Part shown: positions 17,399-26,614 of the stretch, piece after piece | How positions within the stretch are numbered: position 1 is the stretch's first letter | How the letters are laid out: each line of letters starts with the position of its first letter | Source: Chitinophaga sp. YR627 | Lineage (GTDB): Bacteria; Bacteroidota; Bacteroidia; Chitinophagales; Chitinophagaceae | Assembly: GCF_900114995.1 (NCBI RefSeq) | Contig: NZ_FOUX01000001.1 | Coordinates: forward strand, 620,001 to 684,000 | DNA length: 64,000 nucleotides | Reading direction: 5' to 3' | Made by a program: the position numbers and the translations under genes | Notes under the pieces: generated by a model | Told to the model about the DNA's origin: nothing | The model's input: the letters and a program-made list of their open reading frames with translations, nothing else | The model's database searches: none

Positions 17399-17433
17399 TT
17401 CCAGATTCTTTCCGGTTTCAGGTTGCAACTTTG
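17399..17433 (+). promoter_or_regulatory. Tandem 11-bp direct-repeat operator and -7 box before the PepSY-like gene
   Basis: TTCCAG at 17399 and TTCCGG at 17410 are 11 bp apart, and the block ends in CAGG at 17422. Three nt later CAACTTTG (17426-17433) forms a -7-like box. This is the third copy of the element also found at 14447 and 16544. It starts 5 nt after the stop of the upstream gene. Confidence 0.62.
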
Positions 17434-17479
17434 TTTTATCAATAAACATTGTCACTGAAATACCAATAAAACGCAAAGC

Positions 17480-17926
17480 ATGAAAAACAGATTATTAGTA
17501 ATAGGCGCAGCAATGCTGACTTTTAGCACAGTATCGGTATCCGCTCAGAAGCTGTCGTCGAAAGAGGTGCCTTCGGTTATACTGAACAATTTTCAGACAA
17601 AGTTCCGTAATGCAGAAGATGTGGAATGGAAGTTAAAGAACGGATATTATAAAGTAGAGTTTGAAGTAGCGCACCGTGATTATGAGATCAAATATGATAC
17701 AAAAGGGGCGATGCTGTCCTACGAAGAGGAAATGGATACTGCTGCTGTTCCTCAGCCGGTACGTGCAGCAGCAATGTCCAAACACCCCGGAACGGTATTA
17801 ACAGAAGCGAAAAAGATCGAGACGGGCGCTGTAACCTATAAGATTGAGGTGAAGAATAACGCCGGTGACGAATGGGACCTGGTAATCGACCCTGCCGGTA
17901 AAATTATCTCTGATAAGCGTGACTAG
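17480..17926 (+). CDS. Secreted PepSY-like protein
   Basis: This is a 148-residue periplasmic protein with a signal peptide (about residues 1-23, cut after VSVSA or SAQ). Two PepSY-like repeats follow: VPSVILNNFQTKFRNAEDVE with WKLKNGYYKVEF, then AAMSKHPGTVLTEAKK with TYKIEVKNNAGDEWDLVID. The pattern is typical of Bacteroidota 'PepSY-like / beta-lactamase-inhibitor-like' proteins often encoded with OmpR-type two-component systems. Its own operator links it to the regulator at 14541. A role as a periplasmic stress effector or kinase modulator is inferred. Confidence 0.85.
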   Translation: MKNRLLVIGAAMLTFSTVSVSAQKLSSKEVPSVILNNFQTKFRNAEDVEWKLKNGYYKVEFEVAHRDYEIKYDTKGAMLSYEEEMDTAAVPQPVRAAAMSKHPGTVLTEAKKIETGAVTYKIEVKNNAGDEWDLVIDPAGKIISDKRD

Positions 17927-17996
17927 CGGGAACAACAGCTGTCCCGTTCCCTGGTTCCTGCCCCTTCTTTTAGGTTAAAACTGCCAATTCTACCTT

Positions 17997-18023
17997 TTCT
18001 TTCACAATTCTTTCGTAATTTTG
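17997..18023 (+). promoter_or_regulatory. Promoter of the luciferase-like monooxygenase gene
   Basis: TAATTTTG (18016-18023) is a full TAnnTTTG match, 27 nt before the ATG. Just upstream TTCTTTC occurs twice, at 17997 and 18008, 11 bp apart. This may be a divergent relative of the tandem operators at 14447-17433 or a chance pyrimidine repeat. Confidence 0.5.
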
Positions 18024-18050
18024 GAACAATCATTCTAAAAAGACGAATTC

Positions 18051-19076
18051 ATGGCCGAAAGCAAATTAAGAATCAGTGTATTGGATCAATCGCCCATCAG
18101 AAGGGGCAGCAATGCAGTGGAAGCATTACAGGAAAGCATCAGGCTGGCCCAGATGGCAGACCGTCTGGGTTTTACCCGTTACTGGCTTTCAGAACATCAT
18201 AATACCCGCTCTCTCGCAGGTGCATCACCTGAAATATTAATCGCCAGACTGGCGGCAGCTACTAAACATATTCGCCTGGGATCAGGAGGAGTGATGTTGC
18301 CGAACCATAGTACGCTTAAGGTGGCGGAGAATTTCCGTCTGCTGGAGGCTTTATATCCGGGACGTATCGATCTGGGGATCGGCCGTGCACCAGGAGGAGA
18401 CCGTCTGACGGCGCATGTACTGAATCCCTCCAATACCTTTGAACCGAGAGATTTCGTACAACAGATAAATGACCTCGAGGGATATTTATCTGATTCCAGG
18501 GAAGCAGGTACGATTCACGAGAAAGTGATAGCTATTCCAACTATTGAAACAGCCCCCGAACTGTGGATGCTGACATCCAGCGGAGAAAGTGGTTTGCTGG
18601 CTGCAAGACAGGGCTGGGCGTTGTCTTTTGCGCATTTTATTTATCCGGTAGGTGGCCCGCAGGCTGTCAGAAACTATAGAGAACGATTTAAAGCATCTCA
18701 GTTTTTACAGGAACCGGCCGCGAGTGTAGGCATCTTTGTTTTCTGTGCAGATACACAGGAAAAAGCGGATGAACTACAGGCAATGATGGATTACCGTTTG
18801 CTGAGTTTCGAGAAAGGCAGGTTTGACGAGTTCCCATCTTATGAAGAAGTAAGAGACTATGAATACAGCGATATGGAGTGGCAGCGTGTAATGGCTAACA
18901 GAGGACGTATGATTGCCGGTACACCGGACCAGGTGAAGGAACGTATGTTGAAACTGGCGGCTGATTATGATGTGAACGAGATTGTAGCCGCAACCATGGC
19001 GGAGCATGCGGAAGATCGTTTCCGTTCGTATGAGCTACTGGCAGAGATTTTTGAGCTGCAGCCAAGAAACATTTAA
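18051..19076 (+). CDS. LLM-class flavin-dependent oxidoreductase (luciferase-like)
   Basis: This 341-residue protein is a TIM-barrel flavin enzyme of the bacterial luciferase family, MsnO8-like subgroup. Marks are the start LRISVLDQSPIRRGS, TRYWLSEHHNTRSLAG, RLGSGGVMLPNHSTLKVAENFR (residues about 80-101) and RIDLGIGRAPGGD. It probably uses reduced FMN and O2, but the substrate is unknown. It sits alone with its own promoter. Confidence 0.92.
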   Translation: MAESKLRISVLDQSPIRRGSNAVEALQESIRLAQMADRLGFTRYWLSEHHNTRSLAGASPEILIARLAAATKHIRLGSGGVMLPNHSTLKVAENFRLLEALYPGRIDLGIGRAPGGDRLTAHVLNPSNTFEPRDFVQQINDLEGYLSDSREAGTIHEKVIAIPTIETAPELWMLTSSGESGLLAARQGWALSFAHFIYPVGGPQAVRNYRERFKASQFLQEPAASVGIFVFCADTQEKADELQAMMDYRLLSFEKGRFDEFPSYEEVRDYEYSDMEWQRVMANRGRMIAGTPDQVKERMLKLAADYDVNEIVAATMAEHAEDRFRSYELLAEIFELQPRNI

Positions 19077-19172
19077 TAAAATATCCCCTGACATTTACGT
19101 AGTATTGGCAGATATTACCGATTATTGTTCCTTTACAGGAAGAGCAAATTAAATTCGTCTGTTTATACTGCA

Positions 19173-21152
19173 ATGGAACAAAAAGATAAGGGAGTAGATC
19201 CGGTTACGTACCGGGGTGAATATCAGGAATGGATGCGCTTTGCGTTACAGTCTGCCGGGCTCGGTACCTGGGACATGGATCCTATCAATAAGCACGTAAT
19301 ATGGGATGAGCGTTGCAGAGAACTGTATGGATTTCCAGAAGGTAATGTGACGTCATTTGATAACGTAATGGCCTATATCCATCCGGAAGATAAAGAGCTG
19401 GTAGAGAATGCCGTTAACCGTGCGCTTTCTGACGAACAGGGAGGCCGGTATGATATGGAGTTCCGTACGATTGGCGCTGTAGATCATAAGTTACGCTGGT
19501 TACGATGTATCGGACAGGCCTATTTCAATGAAAGCGGCATCGCCTTTCGTTTTGCTGGTACTGCGCAGGATATTACGAAACAGCGTAAAAGCAGGGAAAG
19601 ACAGGCAATGTTGTTTTCCCTGGTAGAAAGTAGTTCTGATTGTATGGCCGCTTCTGATATGGATGGCGGCCTGTTTTATATGAACGCGTCCGGCAGGAAA
19701 TTGCTGGGCATTCCCATGGAACTGGATATTTCTCAGCTGGAGGAAAAAGAGCTGTATAATGCTGAAAACTATCAGTCTTTCTGCAATGATGTACTTCCTG
19801 GATTGAAAAATGGCCGGAAATGGACCGGAACACTCTATCTCAAACATTATCTTACTAAAGAAATCATCCCTTTTCACGCGGATTATACCGCTATCAGAGA
19901 CCCGAGGAACAATAGTATTATTGGTCGCGGGGCTTCTTTGCGTGATCTCCGGCCCGAACTGGAAGCCAAGAAAGAGCAACAGAAATTACTCGCCTTACTG
20001 GAAAATAGCCGTGATTTTGTTAGTCTGTCTGATGAAGATGGACAGGTATCCTATGTCAATGCGGCTGGTCTGAGGCTTGTCGGACTGGATAGTTTACAGG
20101 AGGCAAAGATCCATAACAGCAATTACCTGATGCCGGAGGAGAAGGACCGGCTGAAGCAGGAGGTGAATGCGCAATTATTTAACCGGGGACAATGGTCAGG
20201 GGAAATATCCTATCGTCATTTCAAAACAGGGGAAATAATACCTGTACAGGCGACGACCATGCTTGTATATGATCCGGTAACGGGTGCTTCTCAGGGAAGG
20301 GCCAGTATCGCACGCGATCTGCGGGAAGAAAAGGCGCTGCGGCAGCAGATGATCGATAATGAGCAGGAACTCGAAAGATTAGTGGAACTGCGAACAGACG
20401 AGCTGAAAAAAGCTAATATCGATCTGAATATCGTAAACCAGAACCTGGAACAATTTGCTTATGTGGCCAGTCATGACTTACAGGAGCCACTCCGTAAGAT
20501 CAATATGTTCTCCGCGCTGTTACAGGATAAATATGCCAATGAGCTGAATGAAACGGGCGTACGTAATCTGGGTATTATCCGGAATGCGGCTACCCGTATG
20601 ACCACATTGATACAGGACCTGCTGGCCTTCTCCAGGGTATCCCGTCAGGATCATCTTTTTGAAAAAGTCGACCTGCGGCAGATACTTGAACAGGTAATAG
20701 CAGATGTGGAGGTTACTGTACAGCAGAAAGGAGCCAGGATTGAATACGACGGACTTTGTCCGGTGAAGGCTATTCCGCTGCATATGACCCAGTTATTCCA
20801 GAATCTGTTGAGTAATGCCCTGAAGTTCAGTAAAGTAGAGGAGCCACCGGTAATTGCTGTCACTTCCAGGATGATGGACCCTCAGGAAGTAGCGGCACAT
20901 CCACAGCTACAAAACGGCACAACGTATTGTGAAATAAGGGTAAAGGACAATGGCATCGGTTTCGCCCCAACGTATGCACGCAAAATATTTGTCATTTTCC
21001 AGCGCCTGCATGGGAGAGGAGAATATGAGGGAAGCGGTATCGGGCTTGCGTTATGCCAGAAAATAGTGATCGCTCACCATGGTATTATCTACGCAGAATC
21101 AGCAGAAAAAGAGGGTGCTACCTTCATAGTTATTCTACCGGCGTACACTTGA
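19173..21152 (+). CDS. Cytoplasmic PAS-domain sensor histidine kinase
   Basis: This 659-residue kinase has no membrane helix. Three PAS domains precede the kinase core, at about residues 15-135 (with a PAC-like end FAGTAQDITKQ), 140-265 and 275-390. A coiled coil follows (EQELERLVELRTDELKKA). The phytochrome-type H-box is FAYVASHDLQEPLRKINMF, and HATPase motifs are LFQNLLSNALKFS, VKDNGIGFAPTYARKIF and GSGIGLALCQKIV. No response regulator is adjacent, so it is an orphan. I chose ATG 19173; an upstream TTG (19125) gives a leader unlike the family. Confidence 0.92.
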   Translation: MEQKDKGVDPVTYRGEYQEWMRFALQSAGLGTWDMDPINKHVIWDERCRELYGFPEGNVTSFDNVMAYIHPEDKELVENAVNRALSDEQGGRYDMEFRTIGAVDHKLRWLRCIGQAYFNESGIAFRFAGTAQDITKQRKSRERQAMLFSLVESSSDCMAASDMDGGLFYMNASGRKLLGIPMELDISQLEEKELYNAENYQSFCNDVLPGLKNGRKWTGTLYLKHYLTKEIIPFHADYTAIRDPRNNSIIGRGASLRDLRPELEAKKEQQKLLALLENSRDFVSLSDEDGQVSYVNAAGLRLVGLDSLQEAKIHNSNYLMPEEKDRLKQEVNAQLFNRGQWSGEISYRHFKTGEIIPVQATTMLVYDPVTGASQGRASIARDLREEKALRQQMIDNEQELERLVELRTDELKKANIDLNIVNQNLEQFAYVASHDLQEPLRKINMFSALLQDKYANELNETGVRNLGIIRNAATRMTTLIQDLLAFSRVSRQDHLFEKVDLRQILEQVIADVEVTVQQKGARIEYDGLCPVKAIPLHMTQLFQNLLSNALKFSKVEEPPVIAVTSRMMDPQEVAAHPQLQNGTTYCEIRVKDNGIGFAPTYARKIFVIFQRLHGRGEYEGSGIGLALCQKIVIAHHGIIYAESAEKEGATFIVILPAYT

Positions 21153-21165
21153 TTATATTTTTTTA

Positions 21166-21173
21166 TATTTTTG
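21166..21173 (+). promoter_or_regulatory. Candidate -7 element of the lipoprotein gene
   Basis: TATTTTTG fits TAnnTTTG 23 nt before the ATG. No good -33 box is visible. Confidence 0.4.
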
Positions 21174-21196
21174 CTGGAAATAACTGATCCTATCCT

Positions 21197-21817
21197 ATGA
21201 GAAAATACTTCCTGCTGATTGCAGCTATAGTGCTGACGTTTGCTGCCTGTACAAAGGAATCCGGCGTGGGCGGTGGAACAAACAATCCGGGTGATTCAAC
21301 ATCTACACCTGGAAATGGATCCGGCTCCAATGGTGGTAGTGGTGGAAAGACTGCTGATAGTGTTGTAACCTTTACAGACCTGAAATTCTCCCTTACTCCT
21401 GGTAATGAAAGTTATGGTCGTGCGTTCTCTTCTTTCAAGGGCAAAGTTTTCCCGGATAAAGAGATCCCTGATACCATGGGAAAATACGTCGATATCTTTT
21501 TCAACAACTTTGGTGCGAACTATATGTTCTTCGCCAGCGCGAATGACGCCACTGTTGATCTGAAAATACCTGGTACACTGACTACGCTGGTGCGTAACTA
21601 TGTACCAATAGATACCTTTGATGTGAATGCTTTCGATACGATCATGCACGCATCTACTCTCAAGAAGCTTACTGTAAAAACTGATGATCAGTCTTTTGCG
21701 ACGGCCGACCTGCCACTGGTGGTATTCTTCCAGAACGGTTTTGGCAAGAAAGGTATCATTAAAGTGAAAGCAATGAGCACTGACTACGTAATTGCAGACG
21801 TTAAAGTAACGTACTGA
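21197..21817 (+). CDS. Lipoprotein of unknown function
   Basis: This 206-residue protein has a type II signal peptide with the lipobox LTFAAC (Cys18). A flexible Gly/Ser/Asn/Pro-rich linker (about residues 24-52) follows, and then a ~150-residue domain of mixed strands that I do not recognise. It is likely on the outer membrane or the cell surface. It has its own -7 box and a downstream terminator, so it is monocistronic. Confidence 0.75.
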   Translation: MRKYFLLIAAIVLTFAACTKESGVGGGTNNPGDSTSTPGNGSGSNGGSGGKTADSVVTFTDLKFSLTPGNESYGRAFSSFKGKVFPDKEIPDTMGKYVDIFFNNFGANYMFFASANDATVDLKIPGTLTTLVRNYVPIDTFDVNAFDTIMHASTLKKLTVKTDDQSFATADLPLVVFFQNGFGKKGIIKVKAMSTDYVIADVKVTY

Positions 21818-21846
21818 TATTAAGATATTTATGCAGAGAAAATAAA

Positions 21847-21875
21847 GGCTGTCCGCTGTTTGCGGATGGCCTTTT
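21847..21875 (+). terminator. Rho-independent terminator after the lipoprotein gene
   Basis: GGCTGTCCGC (21847-21856) pairs with GCGGATGGCC (21862-21871), with one mismatch and one wobble pair. TTTT follows. Confidence 0.75.
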
Positions 21876-21927
21876 CTAATTTTAGCCCAGTAGGAGTGTG
21901 TAGGACAGTTGCCCCATGGTGTTTGTT

Positions 21928-21935
21928 TAAATTTG
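21928..21935 (+). promoter_or_regulatory. Candidate -7 element of the L-rhamnose operon
   Basis: TAAATTTG is a full TAnnTTTG match 37 nt before the rhaT ATG. The -33 position lacks TTTG, which suggests an activator-dependent promoter. No regulator gene for the operon lies in the window. Confidence 0.5.
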
Positions 21936-21971
21936 AAAGGTTCCACGAATAAAACAAACAATTCCACATTT

Positions 21972-23024
21972 ATGCAAGCTATTTTAGGTGTATTCTTTCA
22001 TTTTATCGGAGGTTTTGCCTCGGGCAGTTTTTATATCCCTTTTAAGAAAGTAAAGAACTGGTCCTGGGAAAGTTACTGGATCGTTGGTGGTTTCTTTTCC
22101 TGGCTGATCGTACCTTTTCTGGCTGCCTGGATCACTGTGCCGGACTTTCTGAGCATCATCAGCGCAACAGACGGTACAACACTTTTCTGGACTTATTTTA
22201 TGGGCGTATTGTGGGGCATTGGTGGTCTGACTTTTGGTCTGGCGATGCGCTATCTGGGTATGTCTCTGGGTATGTCTGTAGCACTGGGATACACTTCGGC
22301 TTTTGGGGCACTCATCCCGCCTATATACAGGGATATTTTCACAAATGATACGGAACATACCTTTTCCAATATGATCCAGAGTCCCGGCGGACTACTGGTT
22401 TTATCCGGCGTAGCCGTATGTCTGATCGGTATCGCGATCTGTGGTGCTGCAGGGGTAATGAAGGAACGCGAGCTTTCTGATGAAGCAAAAAAACAAAGCA
22501 TCCAGGAGTTTAATCTGCGTAAAGGACTGATCGTGGCTACGATATCAGGTGTCCTGAGCGCCTGTTTCAATTTTGGGATAGAGGCAGGTAAGCCAATGGC
22601 AGCTATCGCTGTAGAACAGGGCAGCAATCCGCTGTTTCAGAACAATGTCATTTTCGTCGTGTTATTGTGGGGTGGATTGACCACCAATCTGTTCTGGTGT
22701 ATGATCCTCAATGTACGTAATAAGACTTTCGGCGATTATGTAAATAAAGACACGCCGCTGGCCGGCAACTACTTCTTTGCCGCCCTGGCAGGTACCACCT
22801 GGTTTTTCCAGTTTTTCTTCTATGGTATGGGTGAAAGCAAACTGGGAAATGGCGCCAGTTCCTGGATCTTACATATGGCCTTCATTATCATGATATCCAG
22901 CCTGTGGGGCATTACCCTGAAGGAGTGGAAAGGCGTAAGCCGTAAAACATTCGGCACAATACTGCTCGGCGTATTGACCATCTTTTTGTCTGTGATGCTG
23001 GTTGGATACGGTAACTCGATCTGA
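21972..23024 (+). CDS. rhaT: L-rhamnose/proton symporter
   Basis: This 350-residue inner-membrane sugar symporter has about ten hydrophobic segments. RhaT hallmarks include GFASGSFYIPFKKVKNWSWE near the start, TYFMGVLWGIGGLTFGLAMR, YLGMSLGMSVALGY and ISGVLSACFNFGIEAGKP. It brings L-rhamnose into the cell and is the first gene of a nine-gene run that continues to 31262. I chose ATG 21972 because family members begin just before FFHFIGG. The in-frame ATG at 21909 would precede the -7 box. Confidence 0.95.
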   Translation: MQAILGVFFHFIGGFASGSFYIPFKKVKNWSWESYWIVGGFFSWLIVPFLAAWITVPDFLSIISATDGTTLFWTYFMGVLWGIGGLTFGLAMRYLGMSLGMSVALGYTSAFGALIPPIYRDIFTNDTEHTFSNMIQSPGGLLVLSGVAVCLIGIAICGAAGVMKERELSDEAKKQSIQEFNLRKGLIVATISGVLSACFNFGIEAGKPMAAIAVEQGSNPLFQNNVIFVVLLWGGLTTNLFWCMILNVRNKTFGDYVNKDTPLAGNYFFAALAGTTWFFQFFFYGMGESKLGNGASSWILHMAFIIMISSLWGITLKEWKGVSRKTFGTILLGVLTIFLSVMLVGYGNSI

Positions 23025-23063
23025 CAGCAAGAGAATCATTGTAATTCATTTAAATAAGAATAT

Positions 23064-25187
23064 ATGTCGGTTTCTTCCTTAACAAATTTCAAACACGTAA
23101 GCTATCTCTGGGATGAGCAGAAGGCCGCAGCATTGGCGGGGGATGAAGTAGCATTGCTGATTTACCGTTCCAACCTGCTGGGAGCCGATTTGAGGCTGAC
23201 AAACTATGGTGGTGGTAATACCTCCTGCAAAGTGATGGCCAAAGATCCGCTTACTGGTAAACAAACGGAAGTCATGTGGGTAAAAGGTTCCGGTGGAGAC
23301 CTCGGAACGCTGAAACGCAGTGGTCTGGCTGCTTTATATGTCGACAGACTGCATAGCCTTGAAAACATCTACAGAGGTATTGAACATGAAGATGAGATGG
23401 TGGAACTGTTCAACCACTGCATCTTTGACCTGAGCTCTAAAGCACCTTCTATTGATACGCCATTACACGGTTTTCTGCCGTTCAAACATATAGATCACCT
23501 GCATCCTGATGCTGCTATTGCGATCGCTGCGGCAAAAGATGGTAAACGTATCACAGAAGAATTATTCGGTGGTACAATTGGCTGGGTACCCTGGCAGCGT
23601 CCTGGTTTTGATCTGGGGTTGCAACTGAGACAATGTCTGCAGGATAATCCTGGTATCAGAGGTATTATGCTGGGTTCACATGGGCTGTTCACCTGGGGGG
23701 ATACTGCTTACGAAAGTTATATCAATACCCTGGAAGTGATTGAGCGTTGCGCAGCTTACCTGGAAGAACATTATGGCAAAAAAGGCCCTGTATTTGGCGG
23801 TGCGCGTATCAGTTCTCCAGAAGCAGAAGTGCGTAAGAAACAGGCTGCCGCCCTGGCGCCGGTGTTACGCGGACTCTGCTCCGGACATACACGTATGGTC
23901 GGACATTTTACCGATGATCCGCGGGTGCTGGAATTCATCAATTCAAAAGATCTCGACAGATTAGCACCACTGGGTACCAGTTGTCCGGATCACTTCCTGC
24001 GCACGAAGATTAGTCCGCTGGTATTGCCATTGGAACCCCAGGCTTCGCTGGAAGATGTAGCGGTACTCAAGCAACAGCTTGAACCACTGTTTGCTGCCTA
24101 CAGAGATATGTATACCGACTATTACAATACCTGCCGTCATTCCAACAGTCCGGCTTTACGTGATCCCAATCCTGTGGTGATCCTCTATCCGGGCATTGGT
24201 ATGTTTACGTTCTCTAAAGATAAACAGACCGCCAGGGTGGCTGCAGAGTTTTATACCAATGCGATCAATGTAATGAAAGGAGCAGAGGCGATCTCTGAAT
24301 ATACCGCTTTGCCAAGACAGGAAGCATTTGATATAGAATACTGGTTGCTGGAAGAAGCGAAATTACAGCGTATGCCAAAACCGAAAGCATTGTCTGGTCG
24401 TATCGCATTGATCACGGGTAGTGCAGGTGGTATCGGAAAGGCGATTGCAAAGCGTTTTGCTGATGAAGGCGCTTGTGTGATCATCAATGACAATGATGCG
24501 GGTCGTCTGCAATCTGCCAAAGAAGAATTTACCAAACAGTATGGCGCAGATGTATTTGCAACGGCTGTGCTGGACGTAACAAAAGCAGCTGACATACATG
24601 CTGCATATGAAGTGGCCAGTCTGGCATTTGGAGGTATTGATATGGTGGTGAATTGTGCTGGTCTGTCGATCTCCAAACCATTGGAAGCGCATACGGAAAA
24701 GGACTGGGATCTGCTGTATGATGTACTGGTAAAAGGTCAGTTCCTCGTAACACAGCAAGGCGTAGCCGTGATGCGCAAACAGGATCTGGGCGGAGATGTC
24801 ATCAATATTGTTAGCAAAAATGCGCTGATGAGCGGTCCGAATAATGCAGGCTATGGTTCTGCGAAAGCTGCTCAGTTACACCTGAGCCGTCTGAATGCGG
24901 CAGAACTGGGTCAGGATGGTATCCGTGTAAATGTGATCAATCCGGACGCTGTTATTGCAGATAGTAAAATATGGGAAGGCGACTGGGCCGCTGGTCGTGC
25001 CAAAGCGTACGGTATTACGGTAGAAGAGCTGCCGGGTTACTATGCGAAACGTACCCTGCTGAACCAGGTGATCCTTCCTGAAGATATTGCCAGCGCCTGC
25101 TTTGCTGTTACCGGTGGTTTGCTCAGCAAATCAACCGGCAACGTGATCAATGTAGATGGCGGCGTAGCGGCAGCATTTGTACGATAA
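23064..25187 (+). CDS. Bifunctional rhamnulose-1-phosphate aldolase / short-chain dehydrogenase
   Basis: This 707-residue two-domain enzyme has a class II aldolase N-half (about residues 1-430), with zinc-binding His residues in HGFLPFKHIDHLHPDA and SHGLFTWG. It splits L-rhamnulose-1-phosphate into DHAP and L-lactaldehyde. The C-half (about 440-707) is a short-chain dehydrogenase with GSAGGIGKAIAKRF as NAD motif, NCAG, and the YxxxK pair in YGSAKAAQ, expected to oxidise lactaldehyde to lactate. Fusions of this kind (RhaEW/RhaDL type) are known in Bacilli and Bacteroidota. The gene follows rhaT by 39 nt. The LutABC genes downstream take the lactate further, which supports an oxidative rather than a reductive role. 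Confidence 0.93.
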   Translation: MSVSSLTNFKHVSYLWDEQKAAALAGDEVALLIYRSNLLGADLRLTNYGGGNTSCKVMAKDPLTGKQTEVMWVKGSGGDLGTLKRSGLAALYVDRLHSLENIYRGIEHEDEMVELFNHCIFDLSSKAPSIDTPLHGFLPFKHIDHLHPDAAIAIAAAKDGKRITEELFGGTIGWVPWQRPGFDLGLQLRQCLQDNPGIRGIMLGSHGLFTWGDTAYESYINTLEVIERCAAYLEEHYGKKGPVFGGARISSPEAEVRKKQAAALAPVLRGLCSGHTRMVGHFTDDPRVLEFINSKDLDRLAPLGTSCPDHFLRTKISPLVLPLEPQASLEDVAVLKQQLEPLFAAYRDMYTDYYNTCRHSNSPALRDPNPVVILYPGIGMFTFSKDKQTARVAAEFYTNAINVMKGAEAISEYTALPRQEAFDIEYWLLEEAKLQRMPKPKALSGRIALITGSAGGIGKAIAKRFADEGACVIINDNDAGRLQSAKEEFTKQYGADVFATAVLDVTKAADIHAAYEVASLAFGGIDMVVNCAGLSISKPLEAHTEKDWDLLYDVLVKGQFLVTQQGVAVMRKQDLGGDVINIVSKNALMSGPNNAGYGSAKAAQLHLSRLNAAELGQDGIRVNVINPDAVIADSKIWEGDWAAGRAKAYGITVEELPGYYAKRTLLNQVILPEDIASACFAVTGGLLSKSTGNVINVDGGVAAAFVR

Positions 25188-25225
25188 TGTCATAAGTTCT
25201 TCAGTTACATTCCTTAACATTGAGA

Positions 25226-25265
25226 CAACACATGCTTCTGGTTTCCACCAGAACGGCATGTGTTG
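25226..25265 (+). promoter_or_regulatory. Strong hairpin between aldolase and isomerase genes
   Basis: CAACACATGC pairs with GCATGTGTTG, and inside it TTCTGG pairs with CCAGAA, separated by a 2-nt bulge and closed by a 6-nt loop. There is no T-run, so this is more likely an mRNA-processing or stabilising element than a terminator. Confidence 0.55.
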
Positions 25266-25336
25266 CCGATGTGAGGAGATTTGCTGCCACTAACGAAAAA
25301 CTTTTCCTAATTTACTCATGACCCAAACCACCCGTT

Positions 25337-26611
25337 ATGAATATAGAAAAATTCCAGACCGCTGCTTTTAATGATTCCCATATACAGGCACATGAGCGCA
25401 ATTTTGAGCATGTTGCTGCTAGTGTTCCAGACGTACAGGATGTGATTCAGAAATTGCAGGATTTCCAGGTAGCGATTCCCAGCTGGGCCCTGGGGACAGG
25501 TGGGACCCGCTTTGGCCGTTTCTCCGGAGGAGGAGAACCGGGTAATCTTGAAGAGAAAATCTCTGATATTGGCATATTACACGCGCTGAACAGAAGCAGT
25601 GGCGCTATTTCTTTGCATATTCCCTGGGATATTCCGGAGAATGCGGCTAACATCAAAGCCCTGGCGGCGCAATATGATATCCGTTTTGATGCGGTTAATT
25701 CCAATACCTTCCAGGACCAGGCAGATCAGGCGCATAGCTATAAATTTGGCTCCCTGCACCATGTAGATAAGGCTGTTCGCAAACAGGCAATAGAACATAA
25801 CATCGAAGTGATCAGATACGGTGTGGAACTCGGGTCGAACGCGCTCAGTCTCTGGCTGGCAGACGGGTCCTGTTTTCCTGGTCAGCTGAATTTCAGGGGG
25901 GCATTCAAACGTACACTGGACAGTTTGCAGGAGATCTATGCAGCATTGCCGGATGCCTGGAAACTGTATATCGAATACAAGGCATTTGAACCTAATTTCT
26001 ACTCCACCACCATCGGAGACTGGGGCCAATCCCTGCTTTTTGCCAATAAACTTGGGCCTAAGGCGTATACACTGGTTGATCTGGGGCATCATCTGCCTAA
26101 TGCCAATATCGAGCAGATCGTCTCTTTATTGCTGATGGAAGGTAAACTAGCTGGTTTCCATTTTAATGATTCGAAATACGGTGATGATGACCTCACAGTT
26201 GGTAGCATCAATCCTTATCAGCTGTTCCTGATCTTCAATGAACTGGTGGAGGGAATGGATGCCCGTGGTATGAATCACGCGACTGACCTGGGTTGGATGA
26301 TCGATGCCTCTCATAATGTGAAAGATCCGCTGGAGGACCTCCTGCAATCTGTTGAAGCTATTATGATCGCGTATGCCCAGTCATTGTTGGTAGATACAAA
26401 AGCATTACAGGCCGCACAGCAGAATAATGATGTGGTGGCTGCACAGGAAATATTACAGGCTGCTTACCGTACAGATGTTCGTCCATTGGTAGCGCAGGCG
26501 CGCCTGCAGGCAGGAGGTGTTTTACAGCCTGTTGCTTTCTATCGTGAGTATAAGATAAGAGAACAGCTCATTAAGGAAAGAGGACTGAAGACGGTTGCTA
26601 CAGGACTTTAA
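25337..26611 (+). CDS. rhaI: L-rhamnose isomerase (RhaI type)
   Basis: This 424-residue TIM-barrel isomerase turns L-rhamnose into L-rhamnulose. It resembles the Pseudomonas stutzeri type rather than E. coli RhaA. Metal-ligand segments include LYIEYKAFEPNFY (Glu), VDLGHHLPNANIE (Asp-His) and GFHFNDSKYGDDDL (His and Asp pair). The N-terminal part contains WALGTGGTRFGRF, typical for this group. It sits between the aldolase and the kinase in the rhamnose operon. Confidence 0.92.
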   Translation: MNIEKFQTAAFNDSHIQAHERNFEHVAASVPDVQDVIQKLQDFQVAIPSWALGTGGTRFGRFSGGGEPGNLEEKISDIGILHALNRSSGAISLHIPWDIPENAANIKALAAQYDIRFDAVNSNTFQDQADQAHSYKFGSLHHVDKAVRKQAIEHNIEVIRYGVELGSNALSLWLADGSCFPGQLNFRGAFKRTLDSLQEIYAALPDAWKLYIEYKAFEPNFYSTTIGDWGQSLLFANKLGPKAYTLVDLGHHLPNANIEQIVSLLLMEGKLAGFHFNDSKYGDDDLTVGSINPYQLFLIFNELVEGMDARGMNHATDLGWMIDASHNVKDPLEDLLQSVEAIMIAYAQSLLVDTKALQAAQQNNDVVAAQEILQAAYRTDVRPLVAQARLQAGGVLQPVAFYREYKIREQLIKERGLKTVATGL

Positions 26612-26614
26612 ATA

